Assembly: GCA_033283265.1 (NCBI GenBank)
Contig: JAWMQN010000002.1
Span: forward strand, 372,001-436,000
DNA length: 64,000 nucleotides
From: Mangrovimicrobium sp033283265
GTDB taxonomy: Bacteria > Pseudomonadota > Gammaproteobacteria > Pseudomonadales > Halieaceae
Direction: 5' to 3'
In this document: positions 44,006-51,992 of the stretch, piece after piece
Numbering within the stretch: position 1 is the first letter of the stretch
Layout of the letters: the number at the start of each line of letters is the position of its first letter
The notes under the pieces: generated by a model
What the model was told of the DNA's origin: nothing
Database searches by the model: none
The model's input: only the letters and a program-made list of their open reading frames with translations
Position numbers and translations under genes: made by a program

Positions 44006-44548
44006 TTACGCGCCGCTTGCCAGAACTTGCGTAGTTTCACCAGCGGCGTTGCCGGGCAGGCCGGCGGGCGCCATCGCCCGCAGCAGTGCCCCGGCGCCGA
44101 GGCGGTCCTTGACGTCCAGTTGCATTACCTTGTTCAGCATGCGCACGCCGTACTCGATCTCGCCCAGGCGCAGGTGCAGGTAGGCGGCGCCCTTCAGCGC
44201 CAGCAGGTAGAAGCGCACCAGGGTGAAGGAGCGGCCGACGCCGTTGGCGAGGTTGGTGCTGTTGATCTGGGCCCACTCGTCGGGGAAGTAGATGGTCGGG
44301 GCAACCGCGGCCATCGCCCGGTGGGCCACGTCGATGGCGTCGCGATAGCGGTGCTGGTAGTAGTAGAAGCGGTACATGGCCACCAGCACGCTGAGGTTCT
44401 CCGGCTCGAGCAGGAAGGCCTGCAGCAGCAGCGGCTCTGCGCGCCCCTCCGCGTAGGCCTGGGCGGCGGCCTGCAGGAGCTCTTCCACCGCGGCCGACAT
44501 GGGCCGCTCGAAGTACAGCCCCTGGGCGTCAAAATCCTGCAAATCCAT
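44006..44548 (-). CDS. Nif-operon protein of unknown function, TPR-like helical
   Basis: 180 residues, between cysE and nifW. The ATG at 44548 (site GGAGCG) gives a compact alpha-helical protein: AVEELLQAAAQAYAEGRAEPLLLQAFLLEPENLSVLVAMYRFYYYQHRYRDAIDVAHRAMA reads like one or two TPR units, then a second pair around TLVRFYLLALKGAAYLHLRLGEIEYGVRMLNKVMQLD. No signal peptide, no metal motif. It is 11 nt after cysE and 24 nt before nifW, so surely cotranscribed. A role as scaffold for nitrogenase maturation is plausible but not shown. Confidence 0.8.
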   Translation of the reverse strand: MDLQDFDAQGLYFERPMSAAVEELLQAAAQAYAEGRAEPLLLQAFLLEPENLSVLVAMYRFYYYQHRYRDAIDVAHRAMAAVAPTIYFPDEWAQINSTNLANGVGRSFTLVRFYLLALKGAAYLHLRLGEIEYGVRMLNKVMQLDVKDRLGAGALLRAMAPAGLPGNAAGETTQVLASGA

Positions 44549-44559
44549 AACTCTCGCTC

Positions 44560-45339
44560 CTACTGGTTTACCACTAATCCACGGCCGCAATCGTGTTCGC
44601 AAATCTCGTTGTCGGGGTCGCAGTCGACCTCTGCCAGCGCCACTTCCTTCGCGCCGCCGACCTGCAGTTCCAGCGCATCGATGCGATCCAGCAGGCAGGC
44701 GATGACCTTGGACACCGGGTCGGGGATCAGGTGGTGGTCGAGGTCGACGCCGTAGGGATTGAGGGTGCCCGCACTGCGCACCTTGACCACCTTGCCGGGA
44801 ATGCCGACCACGGTGCAGGCCGCCGGCACCGACTCCACCACCACCGAGTTGGCGCCGACCCGGGCGTTGCGGCCCACGGTGATGTTGCCGAGGATCTTGG
44901 CGCCGCAGCCCACTAGCACGCCGTCTTCCAGGGTCGGGTGGCGCTTGCCCTTGTTCCAGCTGGTGCCGCCGAGGGTGACCCCGTGGTAGAGGGTGACGTT
45001 GTCGCCGAGGATGGCGGTCTCGCCGATCACCACGCAGGCGCCGTGATCGATGAAGATGCGCCTGCCGATCTGCGCGCCGGGGTGGATGTCGACGTTGCTG
45101 ATGAAGCGGCCGAAGGCGGACAGCCAGCGGGCGGTGAAGCGCCAGCCGCGCTGCCACAGGCGGTGGCTGAGGCGGTGCATGATCACCGCGTGGACGCCGG
45201 GGTAGGTCGCCAGCACCTCGAGGGTGTTGCGCGCCGCGGGGTCGCGTTCGAAGACACAGGCGATGTCTTCTTTCCAGTCCTGCCAGAGTGAATTGCGCCG
45301 GCCGTTGGCCGCGCCGTCCTCGATTGTGCAATAAGCCAT
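44560..45339 (-). CDS. cysE1: Serine O-acetyltransferase, nif-associated
   Basis: 259 residues. The N-terminal helical part (LWQDWKEDIACVFERDPAARNTLEVLATYPGVHAVIMHRLSH) leads to hexapeptide repeats: VDIHPGAQIGRRIFIDHGACVVIGETAILGDNVTLYHGVTLGGTSWNKGKRHPTLED with the catalytic His-Asp. It makes O-acetylserine for cysteine synthesis, feeding sulfur to NifS. It overlaps the nifV stop (TGATG). Azotobacter carries the same cysE1 in this position. Confidence 0.95.
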   Translation of the reverse strand: MAYCTIEDGAANGRRNSLWQDWKEDIACVFERDPAARNTLEVLATYPGVHAVIMHRLSHRLWQRGWRFTARWLSAFGRFISNVDIHPGAQIGRRIFIDHGACVVIGETAILGDNVTLYHGVTLGGTSWNKGKRHPTLEDGVLVGCGAKILGNITVGRNARVGANSVVVESVPAACTVVGIPGKVVKVRSAGTLNPYGVDLDHHLIPDPVSKVIACLLDRIDALELQVGGAKEVALAEVDCDPDNEICEHDCGRGLVVNQ

Positions 45340-46517
45340 CAGGCACCTCCCAGCGGCATGGCCGCCGCACTCAGCGTGTCCGGCACCACGGCATCGAGGG
45401 CCAGATACATGTCCATGAGTTCCCCGGCTTGCGGGCTGCGCTTGGTCGCCGTCACCAGCACGCGCAGCTGCGAGAGCAGGACCGGCACCTGCCAGTCGAG
45501 CAGTTCGATATTCAGGTCGCGGTAGCTGCTGCGCAGCATCTTGCCGCCGGAGTGCTTGCCCAGCACCAGCTGGTGATCGCGGCCGAGTTCCGCCGGGTCG
45601 AGGCCCTGGTAGTTGCGCCGGTCCTTCATCAGGCCGTCGACGTGGATGCCCGCCTCGTGGGTGAACACCCCGGCGCCGACGATACTCTTCTGCCAGGCCA
45701 CGGAGCGCCCGGAGGCCTTCTCAACCAGCGCAGACAGCTGCTGCATGCCGCGCATGTCGAGGCCGGCATCGATGCCGTGCAGGTGTTTCAGGGCCAGCGC
45801 GCACTCTTCCAGCGGCGCGTTGCCGGCGCGCTCGCCGAGGCCGTTGACCGTGGTGTTGATGTGGCTGGCGCCGGCGGCCACCGCGGCCAGGGTGTTGGCG
45901 GTGGCGAGGCCGTAGTCGTCGTGGGCGTGCATCTCGATGTCGAGGTCGAGGTTGGCGGCGAGGCGCTCGATGCTGCGGTAGACCGCGAAGGGCTCGAGGA
46001 TGCCGACGGTATCGGCGAAGCGCAGGCGGCTGGCGCCGGCCGCGGCCGCCGCCTCGCCCACGCGCAGGAGAAAGTCCGCATCGGCGCGGGAGGCGTCCTC
46101 GCAGCCGACACAGACCTCGTAGCCGAGTTCCCGCGCCGCCCGCACCAGTTGGCCGATACGGCCGAGCACGCTGGCGCGGTCGCTGCCGAGCTTGTGGCGG
46201 ATCTGCTGGTCGGATACCGACACCGAGAGGTCGATCATGTCCACCGGTATGCCCTTCGCGGCGTCGAGGTCGCTCGCGGTCATCCGGCACCAGGCCAGGG
46301 TGCGCAGCGGCAGCCCGAGGCCGACGATGGCGCGCATGACCTCGCGCTCCTCGTCGCCCATGGCGGGAATGCCGATTTCCAGCTCCGGCACGCCTACCGC
46401 CGCCAGTTCGCGGGCGATCTGCAGCTTCTCCTCGGCGTTGAAAGCCACGCCGGAGCTCTGCTCCCCGTCACGCAGGGTGGTGTCGTCGATGATCACTGTG
46501 CGCTGATGCTGGTTCAT
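45339..46517 (-). CDS. nifV: Homocitrate synthase
   Basis: 392 residues. VIIDDTTLRDGEQSSGVAF begins the barrel with the metal and substrate residues; HAHDDYGLATANTLAAVAAGASHINTTVNGLGERAGNAPLEE contains the metal-binding HxH. It condenses acetyl-CoA with 2-oxoglutarate to homocitrate, a ligand of FeMo-cofactor. The ATG at 46517 has GGAG at proper distance; the GTG one codon earlier is unlikely. Confidence 0.96.
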   Translation of the reverse strand: MNQHQRTVIIDDTTLRDGEQSSGVAFNAEEKLQIARELAAVGVPELEIGIPAMGDEEREVMRAIVGLGLPLRTLAWCRMTASDLDAAKGIPVDMIDLSVSVSDQQIRHKLGSDRASVLGRIGQLVRAARELGYEVCVGCEDASRADADFLLRVGEAAAAAGASRLRFADTVGILEPFAVYRSIERLAANLDLDIEMHAHDDYGLATANTLAAVAAGASHINTTVNGLGERAGNAPLEECALALKHLHGIDAGLDMRGMQQLSALVEKASGRSVAWQKSIVGAGVFTHEAGIHVDGLMKDRRNYQGLDPAELGRDHQLVLGKHSGGKMLRSSYRDLNIELLDWQVPVLLSQLRVLVTATKRSPQAGELMDMYLALDAVVPDTLSAAAMPLGGA

Positions 46518-46527
46518 CACGGACTCC

Positions 46528-47736
46528 TCAGGCGTAGACCGGGGCGAAAGCCTGTTCCGGATTTTCCACCGGGCCCTGCTCGCCCCAGTAGGGCGAGAGC
46601 TTGCGCAGCTGGGCGACGACCGGCGGTACCGCCTCGATCACCCGCTCCACCTCCTCCATGGTGTTGTAGCGCGACAGGGAGAAGCGCACGGTGCCGTGGG
46701 CGGCGGTGTAGGGAATGCCCATGGCCATCATCACGTGGGAGGGTTCCAGGGAGCCCGAGGTACAGGCGGAACCGCTGGAGGCGGCGATGCCCATCTTGTT
46801 CAGCAGCAGCAGGATGGCCTCGCCCTCGATGTACTCGAAGGCGATATTGGCGGTGTTGGGCAGGCGGTTGCCGACGTCGCCGGTGGCGAAGGCGTGCGGC
46901 ACCGCGGCGAGGATGCCCTCCTGCAGGCGGTCGCGCATCGCCTTGACCACGGTGTTCTCGTGTTCGAGGTTCTCCAGCGCCAGCTCCGCCGCCACGCCGA
47001 GGCCGATGATCGCGCTGACATTCTCGGTGCCGGCGCGGCGCCCGCGCTCCTGGTGGCCGCCGCGCAGCAGCGGGCGGAAGCGGGTGCCGCGTTTCAGGTA
47101 GAGCACGCCGACACCCTTGGGCGCGTGCAGCTTGTGGCCGGACAGCGAGAGCATGTGGATCGGGCTGCCCTCCAGTTCGATGGGGATCTTGCCCACCGCC
47201 TGCACCGCGTCGGTATGGAACATGATGCCGGCGTCATCCGCCATCTGGGCCATTTCCAGCACCGGGAAGATGGTGCCGGTCTCGTTGTTGGCCCACATCA
47301 CGCTGACCACGGCGACATTGTCGCTGAGCAGGGCGCGGTACTCCTCGAGGTCGAGGCGGCCGCGCTCGTCCACCTTCAGCCGGTGTACGGTGTAGCCCTC
47401 GGTCTCGAGGAACTCGCAGAGATTGAGCACCGCCGGGTGCTCGACCACGGTGGTGATGATCTCCCTGCGCTCGGGCTGTGCCCGCAGGGCCGAGAGTATC
47501 GCCGTGGAGTCGGACTCCGAGCCGCAGGAGGTGAAGATGATCTCCGAGTCGTGCTCGGCGCCGAGCAGGCGCTGCACGCTCTTGCGCGCCTTTTTCAGGG
47601 CGAAGCCGACCTGGTTGCCGAAGCTGTGCATGGAGGACGGGTTGCCGAACTGCTCGGAAAAATACGGCAGCATCGCCTCGACCACGGCGGGGTCGCACTG
47701 GGTGGTCGCGTTGTTGTCCAGGTATATATCAGCCAT
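46528..47736 (-). CDS. nifS: Nitrogenase cysteine desulfurase
   Basis: 402 residues, PLP enzyme. IYLDNNATTQCDPAVVEAMLPYF is the N-terminus, SLSGHKLHAPKGVGVLY carries the PLP Lys202, and SSGSACTSGSLEPSHVMMAMG the catalytic Cys loop. It draws sulfur from cysteine for Fe-S assembly on NifU. It lies between nifU and nifV, 10 nt before nifV. Confidence 0.97.
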   Translation of the reverse strand: MADIYLDNNATTQCDPAVVEAMLPYFSEQFGNPSSMHSFGNQVGFALKKARKSVQRLLGAEHDSEIIFTSCGSESDSTAILSALRAQPERREIITTVVEHPAVLNLCEFLETEGYTVHRLKVDERGRLDLEEYRALLSDNVAVVSVMWANNETGTIFPVLEMAQMADDAGIMFHTDAVQAVGKIPIELEGSPIHMLSLSGHKLHAPKGVGVLYLKRGTRFRPLLRGGHQERGRRAGTENVSAIIGLGVAAELALENLEHENTVVKAMRDRLQEGILAAVPHAFATGDVGNRLPNTANIAFEYIEGEAILLLLNKMGIAASSGSACTSGSLEPSHVMMAMGIPYTAAHGTVRFSLSRYNTMEEVERVIEAVPPVVAQLRKLSPYWGEQGPVENPEQAFAPVYA

Positions 47737-47752
47737 GACTCGTACCTCCGTC

Positions 47753-48712
47753 TCAGGCGCTGGCCTGGTGTTGTGCGGCAGCCGCCTTGTCCAGCGGGAT
47801 GACCTTGACGAACTCGCCGAGGGCCTCGATCAGCTTCTGCTGGATGCCGCCGACGGTCATCGCCGCCATCTGGCAGCCGCTGCAGGCACCGACCAGGTTG
47901 ACGTAGATGTTCTTGCCGTCGACGTCGACCAGTTCGCAGTCGCCGCGATCGGCCTGCAGGTTGGGGCGGATCTGCTCGATCACCGCCTCGATTTTCTTGA
48001 TCCGCTGGAAGGCGGACATGCCGGCCGGCGCAGCGGCTGCGGCGGGTTCCGGCGCAGCGGGTACCGGCGCTTCGAGCGTAACCAGCGCTTCCTTCTTCTT
48101 CGCCGCAACTTTGGTCACCGGCGCGGCGACAAACACTTCACCGCGGGCCTGCAGTTCCTCGGCGAGGATGTTCTCGATGCCCTCGTGGCAGGAGGAGCAG
48201 CCGCCGCCGGCCTTGGTGTAGTTGGTGACGTCCTCGACGGTGGAGAGGCCGTTCTCGCGGATGGTCTCGCGGATCAGCACGTCGTCGATGGCGAAGCACT
48301 TGCAGACCAGCGCGCCCTCCTCGTGGTCGTCGACCCACTCCTCGCCGCGGTAGTTGGCCACCGCCGCCTGCAGGGCCTCGCGGCCCATGACCGAGCAGTG
48401 CATTTTTTCCGGCGGCAGGCCGTCGAGGTAGTCGGCGATATCCTGGTTGCTGATGGTCAGCGCCTCGTCGAGGGTCTTGCCCTTGACCATCTCGGTGAGC
48501 GCGGAGGAAGAGGCGATGGCCGAGCCGCAGCCGAAGGTCTGGAAGCCGGCGTCGAGGATGATCTCGGACTCCGGGTCGACCTTCAGGGTCAGGCGCAGGG
48601 CGTCGCCGCAGCTGATCGAGCCCACGTCACCGGTGGCGTTCGCCTCGGCAACCGCGCCGGCATTCTTGGGGTTGTAAAAGTGTTCCTTGACCGTTTCCGA
48701 GTAGTCCCACAT
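47753..48712 (-). CDS. nifU: Iron-sulfur scaffold NifU
   Basis: 319 residues, full modular NifU. The IscU-like N-terminus has DYSETVKEHFYNPKNAG, GSISCGDALRL and CSVMGREALQAAV; the central [2Fe-2S] domain has CKCFAIDDVL and GGGCSSCHEGIENIL; the C-terminal Nfu domain has LVGACSGCQMAAMTVGGIQQKL. A Pro/Ala-rich linker joins the last two. It builds [4Fe-4S] clusters for NifH and NifB with sulfur from NifS. Confidence 0.97.
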   Translation of the reverse strand: MWDYSETVKEHFYNPKNAGAVAEANATGDVGSISCGDALRLTLKVDPESEIILDAGFQTFGCGSAIASSSALTEMVKGKTLDEALTISNQDIADYLDGLPPEKMHCSVMGREALQAAVANYRGEEWVDDHEEGALVCKCFAIDDVLIRETIRENGLSTVEDVTNYTKAGGGCSSCHEGIENILAEELQARGEVFVAAPVTKVAAKKKEALVTLEAPVPAAPEPAAAAAPAGMSAFQRIKKIEAVIEQIRPNLQADRGDCELVDVDGKNIYVNLVGACSGCQMAAMTVGGIQQKLIEALGEFVKVIPLDKAAAAQHQASA

Positions 48713-48777
48713 GGTTCAAGATCTCCTGGCGCAATGGCGGACGGTGCTGTGCAGTTGTCGGGTGACCAACATCCGTC

Positions 48778-49101
48778 TCAGCAAGTGAATGATTTACCGC
48801 AACCGCAGCTGGCTGAGGCGTTGGGGTTTTCGAACTTGAAGCCGGTGCCTTCGAGACCGTCGATGAAATCGACGGTGACACCGTCGAGCAGGCCGGCGCT
48901 GTCGCCGTCCACCAGCACTTTCACGCCGGTGAAATCGAGTACCGAGTCCGCCTCGCCGACGTTCTCCTCGAGGCGCATGCCGTACTGCAAGCCGGAGCAG
49001 CCGCCGCCCTCCACCTTGATGCGCAGGCCCGCGACGGGCTTGCCTGCGGACTCGATGAAACGCTGCACTGCGCTGACGGCGCTGTCGGTCAAATTGAGCA
49101 T
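48778..49101 (-). CDS. iscA: Nif-specific IscA-type Fe-S carrier
   Basis: 107 residues. LNLTDSAVSAVQRFI, GLRIKVEGGGCSGLQYGMRLEE and FKFENPNASASCGCGKSF contain the three conserved Cys (one in GGGCSG, two in CGCG). First gene of the operon; the ATG at 49101 has a GGAGG site and follows the sigma-54 promoter. The frame extends further upstream but without a start before the promoter that makes sense. In Azotobacter this gene (IscA-nif) precedes nifU the same way. Confidence 0.95.
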   Translation of the reverse strand: MLNLTDSAVSAVQRFIESAGKPVAGLRIKVEGGGCSGLQYGMRLEENVGEADSVLDFTGVKVLVDGDSAGLLDGVTVDFIDGLEGTGFKFENPNASASCGCGKSFTC

Positions 49102-49145
49102 GGTGTTGCCTCCGTGGGGTCGATTGATGCCTGTAGGAGGGGAAT

Positions 49146-49161
49146 TGCAATCCACATGCCA
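49146..49161 (-). promoter_or_regulatory. Sigma-54 promoter of the iscA-nifUSV operon
   Basis: On the minus strand TGGCATGTGGATTGCA, with GG-N10-GC spacing and a perfect TTGCA at -12. The -12 end is about 45 nt before the iscA ATG. The two NifA sites at 49257 and 49301 lie 95-155 bp upstream. Confidence 0.9.
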
Positions 49162-49256
49162 CACCGGGACGCGACGGTTTAATGCTGGTTATTCAGGGAG
49201 TTACGCGGATTGTCGTGCTGCCTGACCCTGTCACAAAGGACACCGACACAAGGCTT

Positions 49257-49272
49257 TGTCGGTATTGCGACA
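49257..49272. promoter_or_regulatory. NifA upstream activator site (proximal) of iscA operon
   Basis: TGT-CGGTATTGCG-ACA, a TGT-N10-ACA site about 96 bp upstream of the iscA sigma-54 promoter and 77 bp before the divergent sigma-factor gene. Confidence 0.8.
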
Positions 49273-49300
49273 AGCCCTGTCGCTTGTGGATGAGCTAAGT

Positions 49301-49316
49301 TGTCACAGGCGCGACA
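49301..49316. promoter_or_regulatory. NifA upstream activator site (distal) of iscA operon
   Basis: TGT-CACAGGCGCG-ACA, 44 bp from the first site, the same spacing as the two sites before nifF. It ends 33 nt before the ATG of the ECF sigma-factor gene. Confidence 0.8.
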
Positions 49317-49348
49317 GTTTTCCGCGAGCGGAGCACTCCAACCCTGTC

Positions 49349-49966
49349 ATGAAGCACACTTCCGCCAGCGACAACGAGATGCAGATCAGCCGGGACCGCC
49401 GCCTGGCCCGGCGCCTGCTGCGCGGTGACGAGCGCGCCTTCCGCGACTTTGTCGACGAGTATTTCCCCCGCCTCTACCGCTACGCCCGCAGCCGCCTGCG
49501 GGTGGCAGCCGATGTCGACGACGTGGTGCAGGCCACCCTGGCACAGGCGGCGCGCCGGCTGGAAACCTACCGCGGTGAGGCGACGCTGCTGACCTGGCTG
49601 GTGCAGATCTGCCGCCACGAGATCTCCCGCAGCCTGCAGCTCAGTGCGAAACACGCCGACGTCGCCCTGCCCTTCCTGCAGGACGACATGCTGCGCGCGG
49701 TGGTCGAGTCGATCGAGCTGCCGTCGGGCGGGTCGCCCGAGGCCGACAGCCGGCGCCTGGAGGTGATCGGCCTGATCCAGTTCGCCCTCGACCAGCTGCC
49801 CGAACGCTACGCGCTGGCGCTGGAGCTCAAGTACATCGAGGGCTGCAGTTCGCGGGACATCGCCGCGCAACTGCAGATCAGCGACGAGGCGACCCAGTCC
49901 CTGCTGGCGCGGGCGCGGCGGGCATTCAAGGAGGTGTGCGGCGAAGCGCTGCGCACGGCCCTGTGA
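49349..49966 (+). CDS. ECF-family RNA polymerase sigma factor
   Basis: 205 residues. Region 2 (about 15-90): LARRLLRGDERAFRDFVDEYFPRLYRYARSRL, DVDDVVQATLAQAARRLETYRGEATLLTWLVQICRHEI. Region 4 (about 135-200): LDQLPERYALALELKYIEGCSSRDIAAQLQISDEATQSLLARARRAF. The start at 49349 lies just after the NifA site pair; ATG 49379 is an alternative. The next gene is a FecR-type anti-sigma factor and a signal-domain TonB receptor follows, so it is probably the cytoplasmic end of a FecI-FecR-FecA-like relay. Confidence 0.9.
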   Translation: MKHTSASDNEMQISRDRRLARRLLRGDERAFRDFVDEYFPRLYRYARSRLRVAADVDDVVQATLAQAARRLETYRGEATLLTWLVQICRHEISRSLQLSAKHADVALPFLQDDMLRAVVESIELPSGGSPEADSRRLEVIGLIQFALDQLPERYALALELKYIEGCSSRDIAAQLQISDEATQSLLARARRAFKEVCGEALRTAL

Positions 49967-49976
49967 GACAAAGACG

Positions 49977-50951
49977 ATGAAAGACGAAAGCGACGAACAC
50001 GACATCGGCCGCCTGCTGCGCGCGGCGGGCCACCGGGAGCACCTGCCCGAGGCCCTGAAACAGCGCTGGGAACAGGGCTTCCGCGAGCAACTGCAGGCGC
50101 GGGCCAGCCGGCGGCAGCGGCGCCGCCGGTCGCTGGCAACGGCGCTGGCGGCGGGGGTCGCCGCACTGGCGGTCGCCCTCTATCTCGCGCGCGACGCGGC
50201 GGCACCGGCGCCAGCGCTGGTCCGGGTGGTGACGGTGAGCGGCGAATTGACCGGCAGCGACGGCAGGCGCCTTGCCCCCGGGACAGACCTGCAGCCCGGC
50301 GAGCGGCTGGCCACCGGGCCCGCTGGCCGCGCCGCGCTCAGCTGGGCGGGCTACGACCTGCGGCTGAATCTCGACACGCGCCTCGAATTGCGCGAAGCGG
50401 GCGTCCTGCTGCGCAGCGGTGAAATCTACGTCAGCGATACCGCGGGCGGGATAAAGCGCCGCCGTTTGACCGTGCACACCGCCCACGGGGCGATCCGCGA
50501 CATCGGCACCCAGTTTGCGGTCGTTGTCGACAGCCGCGCCACCGTGGCCCGGGTGCGCCGGGGCGTGATCGAACTGAGCACCGCCGGCAGCACCCACCGC
50601 GCCGCGGCCAGCGCCGGCCTCGCCGGCCAGCTGACGGTGAACCGGCACCAGCGGGTGAGCAGCGCCAGCGCGCCGGCCAGCGGCGACAGCTGGCGCTGGA
50701 TCTACGCCGCCGACCCGGGCTTCGCGCTGGAAGGCCGCAGCGCGCTGGACTTCCTCAGCTGGTCCGCCGGGGAGAGCGGGCTCGAGCTGGTCTTCACCTC
50801 CCCCGCCGCCCGCCGGCACGCCGCGCAGGCCATTCTGCACGGTTCACTGGCCGGCCTCGACCCGGAACAGGCGGTCGCGCCGGTGCTCGCGGCGACCGAC
50901 CTGGTCGCGGTGGCCGGGGACGGGGAGTTGCGGGTGGGTATGCGCCAGTAG
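49977..50951 (+). CDS. FecR-family anti-sigma/sigma regulator
   Basis: 324 residues. A cytoplasmic N-terminal part of about 50 residues, a single membrane helix after RRQRRRRS (LATALAAGVAALAVALYLA), and a periplasmic FecR domain: ELTGSDGRRLAPGTDLQPGERLATGPAGRAALSW, YDLRLNLDTRLELREAGVLLRSGEIYVS, TAHGAIRDIGTQFAVVVD and VRRGVIELS. It would receive the signal from the receptor encoded on the opposite strand. 10 nt after the sigma gene. Confidence 0.9.
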   Translation: MKDESDEHDIGRLLRAAGHREHLPEALKQRWEQGFREQLQARASRRQRRRRSLATALAAGVAALAVALYLARDAAAPAPALVRVVTVSGELTGSDGRRLAPGTDLQPGERLATGPAGRAALSWAGYDLRLNLDTRLELREAGVLLRSGEIYVSDTAGGIKRRRLTVHTAHGAIRDIGTQFAVVVDSRATVARVRRGVIELSTAGSTHRAAASAGLAGQLTVNRHQRVSSASAPASGDSWRWIYAADPGFALEGRSALDFLSWSAGESGLELVFTSPAARRHAAQAILHGSLAGLDPEQAVAPVLAATDLVAVAGDGELRVGMRQ

Positions 50952-51076
50952 CTGCTACTTCCCCAGCGCTGGCACAGTGCAACCCACCGCTCGCCCCCAG
51001 GCCGACAGATTTCCCCACCCAGCCCCCTCCAACCCTTGCAGCGGCACACCGAGCCACAACAAGGGAGAACCCAACC

Positions 51077-51949
51077 ATGCACACAATCAGCAAAATCACC
51101 CCCATGGTACTCGCAGTCAGCTGCCTGGCACCGCTGGCTGGCACCGCACTGGCGGAGACCGTGGAGCTCGAACTCGACGCCGGCAACTTCAGCGCCCCCA
51201 CCCAGGTCGACAACATGTACATCCCGCTGCCCGCGGGCACGACCTTCACCTACTTCGCCGAGACCGGGGACGGCTGCGAATACAACAAGCTCAGCGTCAG
51301 CGCCCTCAGCGACCCGGCCCACCCGGTCACCATCGATGGCGATGTCTTCCAGACCCTGGTCGTGCGCGACCAGGAGTGGGTCCACGAACCGGAGGATGAC
51401 GGCGAATGCGACCCCGCCGCGGCCAGCATGGCGGAGGACACCCTCGACTTCTACGGCCAGGATGACGACGGCAACGTCTGGTACTTCGGCGAGGACACCT
51501 GGTCCGTGGACGACGAGACCGGCGAGTGCTCGCCCGGCGGCTCCTGGGAGGCCGGCGTGGACGATGCCGAGCCCGGCATCCTGATGCTCGCCGGACCGGC
51601 GTCCGGCCTGCGCTACCGGCAGGAATACTGGGAGGACGAGGCCGAGGACTGGGCCGCGGTAATGCGCCTCAACGCCAGCGTGGCGATAGAGTACGAGGGC
51701 CGCGAGTACGAAAACTGCCTGGAAACCCGGGAGTGGACGCCCCTCGAGCCCGGCAGTGTGGAGCACAAGTTCTACTGCCCGGAAGGCAACAACCCCGGGC
51801 CCGGTCTGGTCTACATCCAGGAACTCATGGGCGTGACCGTCCACGTCGAATACACCGGCCCCGGCCCGCTCGGCACTCCCGGGGAGTTCCTGCCCGGCAA
51901 CCCGATCGACGACGACTTCCCCTCTGCCGCCCTGGGCTGCGAGGATTGA
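51077..51949 (+). CDS. Exported acidic protein of unknown function
   Basis: 290 residues. A signal peptide ends near GTALAETV; the mature protein is strongly acidic (clusters such as EPEDDGECD, GQDDDGN, WEDEAEDW) with several Cys. The opening DAGNFSAPTQVDNMYIPLPAGTTFTYFAE resembles the start of a group of uncharacterised exported proteins with NFS-P-T-IDN-Y-PL-PGTT. No enzymatic motif is recognised. It lies between fecR and the TonB receptor, so may assist metal or ligand binding in the envelope; this is positional inference only. Confidence 0.75.
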   Translation: MHTISKITPMVLAVSCLAPLAGTALAETVELELDAGNFSAPTQVDNMYIPLPAGTTFTYFAETGDGCEYNKLSVSALSDPAHPVTIDGDVFQTLVVRDQEWVHEPEDDGECDPAAASMAEDTLDFYGQDDDGNVWYFGEDTWSVDDETGECSPGGSWEAGVDDAEPGILMLAGPASGLRYRQEYWEDEAEDWAAVMRLNASVAIEYEGREYENCLETREWTPLEPGSVEHKFYCPEGNNPGPGLVYIQELMGVTVHVEYTGPGPLGTPGEFLPGNPIDDDFPSAALGCED

Positions 51950-51966
51950 TACGGCCAATGACACTG

Positions 51967-51991
51967 CAGCGCCCCGGGATCCGGGGCGCTG
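51967..51991. terminator. Hairpin between convergent exported-protein and receptor genes
   Basis: Perfect 11-bp stem CAGCGCCCCGG / CCGGGGCGCTG with a 3-nt loop placed exactly between the two convergent gene ends. No T-run follows on either strand, so termination may be factor-assisted. Confidence 0.55.
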
Positions 51992-51992
51992 C

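Noticed and set aside
48756..48771. A further TGT-N10-ACA (TGT-CGGGTGACCA-ACA) between iscA and nifU
   Set aside because: No GG-N10-GC promoter was found between it and nifU, and the gap is only 65 nt; likely chance or without own promoter.
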